This document shows, one piece after another, positions 39,846-51,900 of a stretch of DNA of 64,000 nt. Position numbers and translations under genes: made by a program. The first letter of the stretch is position 1. Every line of letters begins with the position of its first letter. The stretch spans positions 1,345,286 through 1,409,285 of the forward strand of contig BCJX01000004.1 in the NCBI GenBank assembly GCA_001600415.1. The letters are read 5' to 3'. The notes below the pieces were generated by a model, which did no database searches, was not told the origin of the DNA, and saw only the letters and a program-made list of their open reading frames with translations. The DNA comes from Pascua guehoae (lineage: Eukaryota > Basidiomycota > Tremellomycetes > Trichosporonales > Trichosporonaceae).

Positions 39846-41405
39846 GTCGCCCATCCAAGCTTCATAAACTTGTGTCGGGCCATGCCGTACGCTGCCTGCC
39901 GTCGATCGAAGTCGTGGTGGCCTCGGGATCTTATAGTTTGTTTTGCAAGAGATAGAATCAACTAGAGAACTATAGATGTGAGCCTTGGCGGCCAAGAGGC
40001 GCTCGCGTTTTCGTGCGACCTGTAGCGTCTCAAGTGGTATTGTGTGAGACTGACCCCAGCCCCAAATGGAGGACGTCTACAAATGTAGGCTGCGGAAATG
40101 TTAGGGTATGCTGTGGCGCGCGGTGCGGGGGTAAGCGGGCTGCCAGCCAGCTACTGTTCGAGGTAGATCTGGGCTGGCCTTGGAAGAAGGGGAATACCGC
40201 GCAACAGTACTGTGCTATGGTGACGTTGATTGAGTGCACACATCAACTGTGCCGACCAAGGCAAAGGCGCAGCAAGCGAAAAACCCGCGGAGGTGACTTG
40301 TGAAACAAAGCAACAGTGATCGGACGCCCAGAGGGCACAGGGGCACGCTGGGCACGCACACCGACCGGGGACGCGCGGGGCTAGGCTAGGCGGTAACGAA
40401 TGTGTTTGCGGGGAGGGCCGCAACCGTAGCCGCTGCGGCGCGCGGCTGTGGGTTGAGAGGGCCCCCCGCTTGCGCCGCTGGTCGGGAATGTTGTACTGTG
40501 CTGTGCTTGCTGTGCTATGCTGTGACTATTGGCAAGGCAAGGGGCAAATCCGACCAGTCTGAGTAACCCTTGTCGAGAAGCCGTTTCATCGTCAGACGAG
40601 CGTGTGCAAACAGCCTGTTCTAATCCCGACAACGGTAGGGGTAGCAGTGAGCAAGGATCAATGAGCAATAAGCCGCACTGAGACAGCATGCCACAATGCC
40701 GCCCTCTGCCCCCCCCCCCCTGCCCCCTTGTGCGCACACATTCTCCAGTGACGTTTGGAATGTTTGTTATGTCATGACGAGAATGTCCACAAACATGCCT
40801 GCCTCAACTCGCACGTCGCATGTCGCAGCTTTGATGGGAAGAGGAGAAGAATAGTAGTTATTCATGTTGAACAATGTGGGTTGGTAGAGGCTGGCATGGA
40901 TTGCAGCGCTTCGGGGTTCGGGAAATTATCGGCAAATAGAAGCTTAAAAAGGGCTAGGATGGCGGAACGGTCATGGCCGTCGAGCCGATGAGCAACCAAC
41001 CAACCAGCCAACCATTCATCCAGAGTCAACTAGTCAACTAGCTCCTCGTCCTCTTCTTGATCTTCCACCTTGCTCCTCTCGCTCCTCCTCTCACACACCA
41101 CCACCCTCTGTCCACCTATCGCTCCCATCTATCCCATCTCTCTCCTATCTCATATAGTTACTCTACGCTCTTATAAGGCGGCCGATCCACCACACCCCTT
41201 CCTCCACACGTACTCTACCTGCTCGCTCGCGGTCTCTGGCCTGTCGCCTGCTCGCCAGCCCGCTGCCTCGTGCAAACCTCACGCCGACCTCTTGCCTCGC
41301 TCACGTCTCGTGCATACCACGCCAGGCCTACACGTCCTCTAGCGCGCTACTCCCCACCTCAACCCTGCGTGACTGCCCACAGCTCGTCGCCTCGCCTCGC
41401 CCACA
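39846..41405. other. Spacer before the nitrilase gene
   Basis: 1.56 kb with no supported gene. A poly-C run lies at 40710-40721. A strongly C/T-rich stretch at about 41040-41230 precedes the nitrilase start and is the probable core promoter or leader. Confidence 0.55.
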
Positions 41406-43697
41406 ATGTCCCTCATCAACGCCAAACCATTCCGCCTGGCCCTCCTGCAGCTGTACGGCTTGAGCGCCAACAAGGCGTCCAACATTGCCGTCGCCCGCAA
41501 GGCCGTCGCGGCCGCCGCCGCATCGGTCCCCAAGCCCGACCTCGTCGTGCTTCCTGAAATCTGGAACTCGCCATACGCCGTCACCGCCTTTGCAGAGTAC
41601 GCCGAGCGCGTCCCCGCAGTCAAGGACGGGGTTGAGGTGGCTGCCGCCGCCGACAAGAAGGAGGGAGAGAGCATCACCGCCCTCCGCGACATGGCCAAGG
41701 AGGCCGGCGTGTGGTTGATTGGCGGTGAGTCGAGTCGAGCCCGGACAGCACCACCCTGTGCAGAGCCGTCAACCTGCGCTGCGCTGCCCTATTCTGCCCT
41801 GCCGGACGCGCGCAGAGGGACAGACAGACGGTGGGGCTACACAAGCAATCCAGAGACTGGCGCTAGAGGGACTCGCGATCCCCCCAGGTCACTCGCGCCA
41901 GTCACGGGGCTCCATCCGTCGGCAATGCCACTCACTCACTCGCTCACTCACTCATCCCATCCTGCCCTTCACCCCACCCTGTCGTCCCACACATCCAAAC
42001 CCATGACACAACACCACACACGCTCTCCTGTCACCTGACGCGTCATGGCGCCATACTGACTACCCAGGCTCCATCCCCGAGCGCGAGGACGGCACAGACA
42101 ACATCTACAACACGTCCACGGTCTACGACCCAAATGGTGAGCTTGCTGGACTGTGTACCGTTAGCTCACACCTCAGGAAGGATGGTCGCCAAACACCGCA
42201 AGGTGCACCTCTTCGACATTGACATTCCCGGGCGGCAAACATTCAAGGTTGGTACAATTGGAAGCGATAGTATCGGCCGCGGCGATGAGGAGCTGCACCG
42301 GTCGCGGATACCCGCGCCACCCGCAAGGCTAGCTCGGCGTCGGACATGTCGGGGGTGCGCGCGCGTCGATGGGCGGAAGATGGGCGGAAGTGGGCAGAAG
42401 CGGGGCGGAGCAAGGGGCGTTGTGGGCCGCCATCCAGATCCGCAGTCTGCGCTATTTCCTGTGCGCGAGTGTTTCCCGCCACGTCGGAAGGAAAGGAAGG
42501 ACCAAGCGATCCGGCGAATGCCCGGCGGGGGTGGAGGGGGAAGGGGCGCATCATGCAGGCGTTGCTTGGCGTGCCGCGCGACGACGCGCACTTTGGGGAT
42601 CCGCGGATCGCTGTCCCTCGCTGTCCTCCGTCGGCGCACACGGTGCGACGGAGCCGAGCATGCCGAGCTGCGGCGCTGCGGGCTCGTCCCGGCGTATCCG
42701 CCGGATGTGGGGCACATGCCGGGGCACACCACCGAGCCCAGTTCTAGACCATACAATGGCCCGATCGCAAGAGTAGAGACTAATGTATACAGGAATCCGA
42801 CTCGCTCTCGCCGGGCACATGGCTCACGTCGTTTGAGGCGCCGTTTGGCAAGGTTGGCCTTGGCATCTGCTACGACATTGTGAGTGCACCTAGGGTGCTC
42901 GAATGGGCCATCCCCCTCGAGCATCTCTGCTCTCGACACTTGTTTGACCCCCGCGCCACTCGGCGTGCACACCATAGTACAGATGTGCTGACTCATCAGC
43001 GCTTCCCCGAGATGGCCATGATCGCCGCGCGCGAAGGTGAGTCGATGTCGATGTCGAGTGGCACTGCGTTGGCCGTCACATGCCTGCCCTCCAGGGCGAC
43101 AGCCGAAGCGCAACCAGATGACCCTCCTTTGGGCCGAAACCTGCTCCACGGCTCTGCTCACACACAGGCTGCGTCGCCATGATCTACCCCGCGGCGTTCA
43201 ACACGACCACCGGCCCAATGCACTGGACCCTCCTGCAGCGTTCTCGGTGGGTCTGAAGCAAAACCGTTGCCAACAAGCTAACCCGCAGTGCCAACGACAA
43301 CCAAATCTACGTGGCCATGTGCTCGCCTGCACGCCACCCGGATGCGGCTTACCAAGCCGTGAGTACCTTGACAACCCGCACGTTCATTGCTCTGACCCAG
43401 CAGTACGGCCACTCGTCGGTCGTCGACCCACTCGGCAACGTTGTCGCCGAGGCAGACGAGAAGGAGGCGGTCGTGTACGCCGACATTGGTGAGTCTGGCA
43501 CCCCTGCTGGGATTGCCCCCGCTCGGATCCGTGATTGCCACTCCACTGTGGAGCACAGTCGCTACCATTGTATCCCGGCTCCACGTCCCATGCTGACGCG
43601 CGCAGACACCGAGATGCTCGCGACGACGCGCCGGAACCTGCCGGTGACGATCCAGCGGCGGTTTGACGTGTACCCAGATGTGGCTGGTAGCAAGTAG
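41406..43697 (+). CDS. NIT2: Nit2-type omega-amidase (nitrilase superfamily)
   Basis: Nine exons: 41406-41724, 42068-42136, 42177-42247, 42793-42879, 43000-43036, 43168-43246, 43289-43358, 43404-43488 and 43606-43697, giving 302 aa. The Glu-Lys-Cys catalytic triad is visible: E51 in LVVLPEIWNSPY, K138 in AKHRKVHLFDIDIPG, and C179 in VGLGICYDIRFPEMA. Other family elements are MHWTLLQRSRANDNQIYVAM and YGHSSVVDPLGNVV. Nit2/omega-amidase hydrolyses alpha-ketoglutaramate and alpha-ketosuccinamate to the keto acids plus ammonia; yeast Nit3 is the counterpart. Intron 3 is long (545 nt) with a weaker GTTGGT donor; all other donors are GTGAGN or GTGGGT. Length and motif spacing are normal. Confidence 0.94.
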
Positions 43698-44348
43698 GCA
43701 GATGGTCGGCGCTGGCGCTGGTCTTTGCTCGGGTCTTTGCTCCGCTCTCGGCTGTGTGTGTTTCGACTATCCTCCATCCGTGTATGCTGTTGGCAGTGTC
43801 TAATTTTTCAATACCGTATGCAAGAATCAGCACAGTATGGAATGGAGAGAGCGTGGAGGTGCATGTGCATGTGGCTGCGGTTGGTAATGTTGGCACGGTA
43901 TCGCTGATGCTTGCACTACAGTACTGTACATGCAGGTTGAGTCCACTTCGAGTCTGCATCGAGTGCTCTTCGAGTACAGTATGGGCGTCGTCGGTTCTGG
44001 CGGGTGCCAGTGCCACATGGGAAAAAGACCGCGGACAAAGTGGATGGCGGATTTTGCCATTTGCCACCGGCCCTGGCCGCCTTAGCTAGCGTAGCTGGGT
44101 GGGGACTGTTAACTGGCCTGCAGCGCCTGCAGCCTGACTGCACCAGCCAGGGGCCAGGGCGGACCCGAGTTGGCAGGTCGCGCTGGCTGGACGGACGCAT
44201 GCACGCTGCACGCACGCAGCAGCATCAGTTTATTATCTTTGATCAACCCAGCAGGCCAGCAGGCAGCATCTACCAACAAGTACAAAAGCCGCAACACACC
44301 GCGGCCACCTCTCCTTTTCCACCCCTTTAAAAAACACTCACGCCCACC
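43698..44348. other. Spacer nitrilase to eRF1
   Basis: Contains a CTACAGTACTGTACATGCA palindromic block at about 43917-43934 and eRF1 promoter sequence. No gene seen. Confidence 0.6.
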
Positions 44349-46396
44349 ATGTCGTCCGAAGAGGTACGTCTGCGTCGCTGCTGCTCCTGCTTGCCGCCGC
44401 CTGCACCGCATCCAGCATCCAGCCAGCATCCAGCCAGCATCCAGCATCTGCACCCCCATTACCTGCCCTAGCATAGCACGAGCTGACCCGCAGACCGACC
44501 AGGCCATCGAGGTGGGCGCCCCAGGTGGGACGGCACTGACGGCAGATCTGGCGCTACCGCAAGCTGCTCAACATGCTCGCGGCGTCGCGCGGCGCGGGCA
44601 CGTCGTGTATCACCCTCATCCTGCCCCCTCGTGAGTACGCGCGTGTGGGCCATGGTCTGCGGTCTGGGGTCTGTGGCGCGTCGCTTGCCGTGGGTGTGCT
44701 TGTCGTGGCCTTGGGCGATGGCCATGACGATCCGGCGGGGTGCTGGGTGGCGACGCTGTCTGAGGCCATGATGGTTTGGCGATGCCGTGCTCGACTTGCA
44801 GTGTTCGATGCTCTGCTGTTCGATGCTCGACGGTGTTCGATGCTCGACGCTCGACCTGATCACGCGAGCCAGACTAGAGAACGGGACCGGAGGCATGTCT
44901 CGCGCGTCATGGTCGAGTTTGCGACCTGGTCACATTGCAACTCCATTGCTTCACCACGATGCGATGCGTGCCCTATGCTCCACTGGATCCTGTTGTAACA
45001 CGACTACCCGACATACTAACAATGCAGGCTCGCAGATTTCGCAGGCAAGCAACATGCTTACGACCGAGTACGGTACGGCGTCCAACATCAAGTCGCGTGT
45101 GAACCGGTGTGTATCCATGGCATTGGCGGGAGGAACGGGCGCGTCGGGATTGCTTGGGCCATGTTGTTTGAGCCGTGCAATCCCGGATCGATCCTGACAC
45201 GGTCGGTGCCTGCGCCGCAGGGGTGTGCTCAATGACGGCTGTAGACCTGGCTTACTAACACGTACCACAGCCTCTCGGTCCTGTCTGCGATTACGTCTAC
45301 GCAGCAAAAGCTCAAGCTCTACAACCGCGTGCCCGACAATGGACTGTGTGTCTTTGTGGGCACGGTGCTCAACGAAGAGGGCAAGGAGAAGAAGATTTCG
45401 TTTGCCCTCGAGCCATTCAAGCCGATCAACACGTCGCTGTACATGTGCGACTCGCGTTTCCACGTCGAGGCGCTCGAGGAGCTGCTGGCGACCGACTCCA
45501 AGTGGGGTTTCATCATCATGGACGGTAACGGATCGCTGTTTGGTACGCTGTCGGGCAACACGCGCGAGGTGCTGCACAAGTTCAACGTCGACCTGCCCAA
45601 GAAGCACGGCCGTGGTGGTCAGTCGGCGTTGCGTTTCTCGCGTCTGCGTGAAGAGGCCCGTCGCAACTATGTGCGCAAGGTTGCCGAACTCGCAGTGCAA
45701 AACTTTATCACAAACGACAAGGTCAATGTGGCCGGTTTGGTGCTTGCCGGTTCGGCCGAGCTCAAGACGGACCTGTCGTCGTCGGACCTGTTTGACCCCC
45801 GTCTGCTGGCAAAGGTCGTAAAGGTCGTCGACGTGTCGTACGGTGGCGAAAACGGCTTCAACCAGGCCATTGAGCTCGCCGCCGACTCGCTCGCCAATGT
45901 CAAGTTTGTCCAGGAAAAGCGCCTGATCCAAAAGTACTTTGACGAAATCGCCCTCGACACGGGCAAGTACTGCTTTGGCATCAGCGACACGCTCAAGGCA
46001 CTCGACATGGGTGCCGTCGAGACGCTCATTGTCTGGGAGCAGCTCGACACGGTCCGCAACACGCTCCGCAACGCCCTTGGCGAAGAGGTTATCGTCTTTT
46101 CCTCGCCAGAGGACAAGGACCGCGAAAAGTTTATCGACAAGGCCACGGGCACCGAAATGGAGCAGGCCGCAGACCCCCAGCCGCTCCTCGAGTGGTTTGC
46201 CGAAAAGTACAAGGAGTTTGGCGCCACTCTCGAGTTTGTCACAAACAGGTCCCAGGAGGGTTCCCAGTTTGTAAAGGGCTTTGGTGGTATCGGCGGTATC
46301 CTCCGGTACAAGGTTGCGTTCGAGGACCTCGGCGACCTCGAGGGCGAAGACGACGAGTTTTACGGCACCGACGAGGACAGCGACAGCGACATTTAG
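44349..46396 (+). CDS. SUP45: Translation termination factor eRF1
   Basis: Five exons: 44349-44363, 44494-44511, 44546-44630, 45028-45106 and 45271-46396, giving 440 aa. The first two exons are only 15 and 18 nt. Stop-codon recognition elements are present: NIKS at residues 59-62 and YxCxxxF as YMCDSRF at 123-129 (Met where Leu is usual at the second position). The peptide-release loop GRGGQ has GGQ at 181-183. The acidic C-terminus ([16 protein letters not shown]) is the eRF3-binding end. eRF1 enters the ribosomal A site with eRF3-GTP and releases the nascent chain. Placement of the microexons is supported by phase and by [15 protein letters not shown] continuity. Four introns are crowded into the first 110 nt-rich portion and the remaining 1.1 kb is a single exon. 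Confidence 0.97.
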
Positions 46397-46877
46397 ACGG
46401 TTGCGCGCGCGCCCCGCGCGCGTGCGCGGCGCCCGGCGCCAGGACCCGGCGTCGCGGCCCCCGCTTAATCCGCGGCGGGAACTGCAGCTGCGGCTGCAGT
46501 GCCAGCACCGCAGTGAGGGCGGGGCGGGGCGAGGAGGCGAGGCGAGTTGCCGACTGCATGAGCAACGGCACGGTGGAGGCAGGAGGCAGAAGGCAGAAGG
46601 CAGGAGGACGGGTTGCAGGTCAGCCACACTCGCCGCCCGCGTCGCGATCTGGCGTAGAGGCAGCAGCAGCTTGCGCGATACGTTGTCAGGCGGACGAGCT
46701 GGGGCGCTTTTTTGCGGCGGCGCCCAGGCCACGGCCCCGACCTGGCGCTTGTTGTGCGTTGTGCATTTTCTGATTAAACAATATGCATCTGATGCATCAA
46801 TGCATTGATTTCGTGTACATGTTGCTGCCGCGTTGCCGTCTGGGTACCTGTAGTCTCTGGTCACGGTGCTCCGCCGC
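46397..46877. other. Convergent spacer
   Basis: Directly after the eRF1 stop lies a very GC-rich stretch (46404-46440, GCGCGCGCGCCCCGCGCGCG type) able to form a hairpin. ATGCATC occurs twice at 46783-46798. No gene seen. Confidence 0.6.
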
Positions 46878-48124
46878 CTAGCTGCCTACGGACACGGGCG
46901 CGTACCGCCCATTCGACATGCCTCGTTGGGGAAGCACCGACGACGCGACCGAGCGCGGGAGCAGCGCCTCGCCCCACCCCCGCAGATCGGTCGGCTGGCC
47001 ACGCTCCTCGATGGCGCGCCGCAGTCTGAGCGTTAGTGTCAGTCACGCCGAGTGCGGGGTTATTAGACCACTTCTGGCCGCATGGTGCCATCTGGCCGCA
47101 TGGTCGTGTGGCCAGCTCGAGTCCCAGCCCCGCTCCAACGCCGCCGTCCACTCACTTTGACCGCACGCCCGCATACAGGAGGAGGCCGCAGACGATCAGC
47201 ACAAAGCTCGTCACAATCACCTGGTCGCGCGGCGAGTCGCGCTCTGGAGGTCAGCGTTGGCGCACACGCGCACAGAGGGCAGGGACAGGACCCAGCGTGC
47301 AAGTTGTCCAAGGTCACGAGGCATCCGCCGACCTCTGTGCCCGGACCCTCTGAGTGTGAGTGGGAGGAACGCACTAAAGCATACGGCCAGCACGTCGCCC
47401 TCGGTGCCCGTGCCCGTGTCCGTGTCGGTTGGGGGGAGCTCGGCGCCTGTGTGTCAGTATGAGCGTCGGGGATAGAATAGCGGCAGGCCGTGTGCGAGCG
47501 CCACGCGGCAATGTGCGCCGGTTCTGACATGAAGAATGTAGCCTTTGTGCTTGGACTTGGAATCAAGCTGCACTTGGAGCTTGTCAAAATGGCCATGGTC
47601 GGTTCCATCCCAGAATTGTACGCCGGCAAGAACAGTGGATACCCCGCCCGGGGGCTGCTCGAGCAACGCCGAGCCACACCCGACACCTGGCCACATTCTC
47701 GCGACACACTGGCACCCCCGCGCGGAATCACGACACGTTCCGCAACATCGGCTTTCTACACCGATACCGCCCACAACGCTCTTGCACACACACGCTCCGA
47801 GACAAAGAGCACAATGGGACACAAGGCACCTCGGACAGTCCCACCCCAATACCAACCGCGCGACACAAACAACTCGTCCCCAAGCCGCTGCTCACCTTTA
47901 CAAATCTCGAGTTCCTGCTCGATACAAAACTTGCGCGTACACGATAGACACGGCTTGCTGGTATCCTCCGGGTGGTAGAGGGGGATGATGGTAAAGTTGG
48001 AAAAGCACGTGCACTTGCAGTATCGCAGGACCGAGTCGGAAAAGAGGCCCGCGGACGCGAGGGGTAGCAAGGCCGCGAGCGCGAGGGTGAGCCACACGAC
48101 GAGCCGGCGGCTTGTCGTCGCCAT
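46878..48124 (-). CDS. Cys-rich single-pass membrane protein, unknown function
   Basis: Exons 47896-48124, 47375-47446, 47156-47243 and 46878-47025 on the minus strand, giving 178 aa. Signal peptide in residues 1-26 (VVWLTLALAALLPLASA). The lumenal domain has a dense cysteine pattern: YCKCTCFSNFTIIPLY, then KPCLSCTRKFC and EICKG, with one N-glycosylation site (NFT). A Thr/Asp/Gly-rich linker and a further Cys (LAVCF) precede one membrane helix (VIVTSFVLIVCGLLLYAGV). The cytosolic tail is basic, then Gly/Arg-rich (KLRRAIEERGQPTDLRGWG). The C-x-C-x-C..C-x-x-C layout resembles a conserved uncharacterised fungal membrane-protein family, recalled but not verified. Intron 1 is 449 nt. Divergent from TSC2. 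Confidence 0.8.
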
Positions 48125-48942
48125 TGTGAGGGTGGGTGCGGGCGGGGGGGTGCAGTAGTGGTTGGGGGTTGACGCGTCGCGTCCGTGTTGCAAAGAGGTG
48201 AGGAGATTGCGATGGTGGTGGATGACGCGTGACCTGGGGGGCCTGACATTGATTGTGCCACCTGGCAGGTTGGAGGTTGGGTTGGGTGGCGGCGGGAGTA
48301 TTACTCTACTGTAGTGTGGGTCGGCAGTGGCGGCAGTGGCGCACATGGCATGTATGGTTGCACACGCTAGCCACCAGGCCACCAGCCCAGGGGCCAGGGG
48401 TACAGTACGCGAGGGTCGACCAAAAGAAGTCGCAGCAAGGGTGAAAGGGCGGCATGTCAAGGCAGGCGCAGGCAGGCGTACAGCAGACTGGCCGGCCTAG
48501 GCAGGCGCGGGTGCGGGTGCGGAGGCGATTCCAACGGCACTTCCGTCATCAACTCTAGAGCAGCAAGCAGACTGGCCGCTCCTGGCTGGGCAACTGGGCA
48601 ACTGTACTGTACGGGTCACCACCACCACCACCACCACCACCACAACCACCACAACCACCCTCGCTTTCCTCCTTCCTCGACTTGCTTTCCTTCTCATCGC
48701 GCTCGACACAAAAGTCCACCTTTTCTCTTCTCTCCTACCCTCCTGTCCACCACTGTCCGCCCCATCTCTGTCGCCATCTCTCGCTTCCTACCCGCGGTGC
48801 TCGCCATGTCTCCATGATTCTTTCCCACTATTGATTACCGGGGTACGCTATCAACGCCGCTAGGCCCACGTCTCGCCGCCGGCACCACTGGCCGCTAGGT
48901 TCCACATACACGCCCCCACACCACCACCACCACCATCTCACC
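48125..48942. promoter_or_regulatory. Divergent promoter, membrane protein / TSC2
   Basis: 818 nt holding GTACAGTACG and ACTGTACTGTACGG blocks (48397, 48603), a (CCA)n run (48617-48660), a C/T-rich leader (48660-48790), and a second CCA run (48917-48935) just before the TSC2 ATG. Confidence 0.6.
48617..48660 (+). repeat. (CCA)n microsatellite
   Basis: Run of CAC/CCA triplets with two CAA interruptions upstream of TSC2. Confidence 0.9.
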
Positions 48943-51900
48943 ATGACCGACCGCAGCGACCGCGAGCGCGCGCGGCCAGAGTTGACAATGTCACTGTCGT
49001 CGCCGGGGCTCGGCACGGGCTCGTCTGGCAGCGGCTCGCACCAGCCTGCGCCCTTACAACCGCCTAGCCGCTCACCCGCATCGCCGACATCGCCGCCAGC
49101 GCAATCCATCGTGTCGGGGGGACTGGCCTTTCTTCCCAACCTTTTTGGACGGCGGACATCGTCAAAAACCCACCATTCACACGTGCATGCAGAGGGGCGC
49201 AAGGCCAGCGCCGCGTCGACCGTCACTACACGTGATAGCTTTGACGACCAGCGTCTCCAGTCTCCGCCTGCTGCGAGCGTGCCCCTTCCTTCCCTCGTCG
49301 CTCCTCCAGGCGGCACAGGGAGCGGAAGCGCGAGTGGAGGAGTAGGAGGAGTAGGAGGAGGGAGCGGCAGTAACCCGACGTCCGTGTCGGGACACAATCC
49401 TGCCGCCTTCAACCTCGAGTCTGCCCTCTCGCTCATGGAACCTGGCGCCGTCAAGAATACTGCCCAGCTCGTGGAGATTGTAAAGGCCACATCGGTCCAC
49501 CTCGCAAATGTCCTTCTCGACCACTCGCCAGACACGGCACCACCCCTCACCGAGCTCGGTCTCAAGCCCGCAGACGTGCGCACAATCTACGCGCGCGCAA
49601 TCGAGTTTGCCGCACCACAGGGAGACTACCAGCTGCGCACCGCTGCGCTCCGTCTTCTTGCCGTCCTTCTCGGTGCCTCCCCACCACGCGACTCGGTGCT
49701 TGACCCCCACCCAGCCGACTTGCCGCCCACAATCACGCGCCGCTCCATCTACCGCCTGATCACCGCCCCCAGCGGTGGCCAGCCAGGCTCGGCGAGCACA
49801 AACCAGATCTTTGTCGAGGTTGCCGCGCTCAAGGCTCTCAGTCGCGAGGGGACCATTGTTGAAGGCATGGAGGGGATCATTGGCTGGCTGCAGGGCGCGA
49901 TCAAACATCTCACCCCAGACTGGACAGCGTGCTGTGCCACGACCGAGGATAACACCACCGAGCCAGATAACCGCGACCAGCCCTTTGGCCCCATCAAGAG
50001 TGCCAATCCCGCAGCAGCGGCGTCGGCCATGATTGACCTGACCGCAGCCATTGTCGAGCACCGTATCGCCCTCTTCACCCCAGGCGATCTCACCCTCGTC
50101 GTGCGCCCCATGGTCGAGTTCCTTTGGCACGGCATCATCGCAGCCGCACCAGCCTCACCAACACCGCCGTCGCGCACCCCCACTCCTTCGACACGCAGCA
50201 CCATCAGCCGTACACATGGTACCCATGGCCGCTCTCAACCAGCATCTGCTTATGCCTCGCCCGCCCCCGCACAGCGTACGGCATCGGCAGACGCCGCCGG
50301 CGTAAAGCGCACTCAGAGCCTCACTGTCGGGCGCGTCGAGCCGTTCCCCACCGTTGGACGCATGTCCAAGTCGCCAACACGCCTGGCAGTACAGCAGGTC
50401 AAGTGGGTGCGGCCGTTCAAGTCGCTGTGTGCGTTTGTGCACATGTTGTTTGAGACGACGACAATCAACGACGACCTGTTCGACGAGGTATTCGAGCTGC
50501 TCTGCTTTGTGTTTGGCCAGGACACGCAGAATGCCATGATGGCCGAGTCGTCATCACCAGGCGCGCATGAGCTCATCCGCACCATGCTCGGGATCAAGAG
50601 TGGGCGCCGTGGCGAACTTGCACTTCGAAAGGCCCTCGAGGGTAAGCTTGTCATTACCAAGACGGAAGGCCGCAAGTCGCCAGACGTCGAGCGCAAGGTC
50701 GCACGCGGCGCGGTCGTCATTACTCGCCTGTGCTGCCAAGACGACAGCTTTGTGGCCCATGGAGGCAGCTTGTCGTTTTCGTTCCCGAGTCTGGCGTCCA
50801 GTCTCGTCGCGGCCCAGTCTACTTCGCGATATCCTGGTGTCGACCGCATGACCGACTGGCTCCGTTGGAGCCCTGTCGACACTGAGATTTTGTCCTTTTT
50901 GGAAGATCACCTCTCGACGCTCGAAGCCAGCAGTGCCACCGATGCACTTGTCGACGACGCGTGGACCGAGGGCGAGGCTGCGTGCGAGGTCCTAGACGGC
51001 ATGCTGCCACTCGTTCAGGCCATGACATTGAGCTCGCCCCGTCTTTTGCTCAAGGGCGGAGGCGAACTGCTCGTCGACAGCTTTGCTGTTATTCTGCAAC
51101 ATATCCCCCGCGCCATCGGCCGTCTCCACTCGCGGCTGCACACGAGCAGTAGCAGCTCGAGTGACCCGTCGGCCAACACGCCTGCACCAACGTTCTACCA
51201 CCCAAAGTATACCGACCTGCTGCTCGATCTCAGTAGCTGTCTTGACGAGGAGACGGCCGGTGTCGTCATTGACTACTACCGGCGCGAGTGCCTCTGTCTT
51301 CCGTTTACCTCTGGGTGGATTAAGAACATTTGGCGCCTGCTCGAGGCATTCGGCCTGTCGTACGACCTGCCCATTGCGCGCGTGCGTGTGTCCAACCTGC
51401 TCTACCACGACATTTACGAATACGTCGACGACTTGCCAGAACATCGCGCCCAGCTCGTCAGCGATGTCATGGTCCCGTACCTGACCCGCTGGCTGCCCGA
51501 CGAATCAGACGAAGGACTCCTTTGCCAGGCGCTCAACGTTCTCGTAAGGGCGGCCGTGTCCGAGACAATGGAAATGGACGACGAACGTCGACGTGCACGC
51601 GCTCTCAAGGAAGCATCCGAGCTCGAAACAGAAGACGCATCCATCCTGCCAGGAAAGGACATTACAGACGCGGTGGCATCTGGAAGCTTTGACAGTATTT
51701 GCAAGCTGCTGATCAAGACGGCCGTCGAAGCACCGTGCAAGTCCAACTTGCCTGGATCGAGCCTTTCTGTTGCCGGGAGCGCCCAGGGTGTGCCAATGGT
51801 GCCGACGTCGTCGGCATCGTCACTGAGCGACTCGCGGGAGCGGTCCAGCCGTGAAGGGCGATCGCGTGACAATGGCGGGCTCCGCAACCTCATGCGGGCA

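Noticed and set aside
44951..46864. 637-codon frame antisense to eRF1
   Set aside because: It is the mirror of a highly conserved coding exon with GC-rich third positions, which suppress antisense stops. No domains or splice support.
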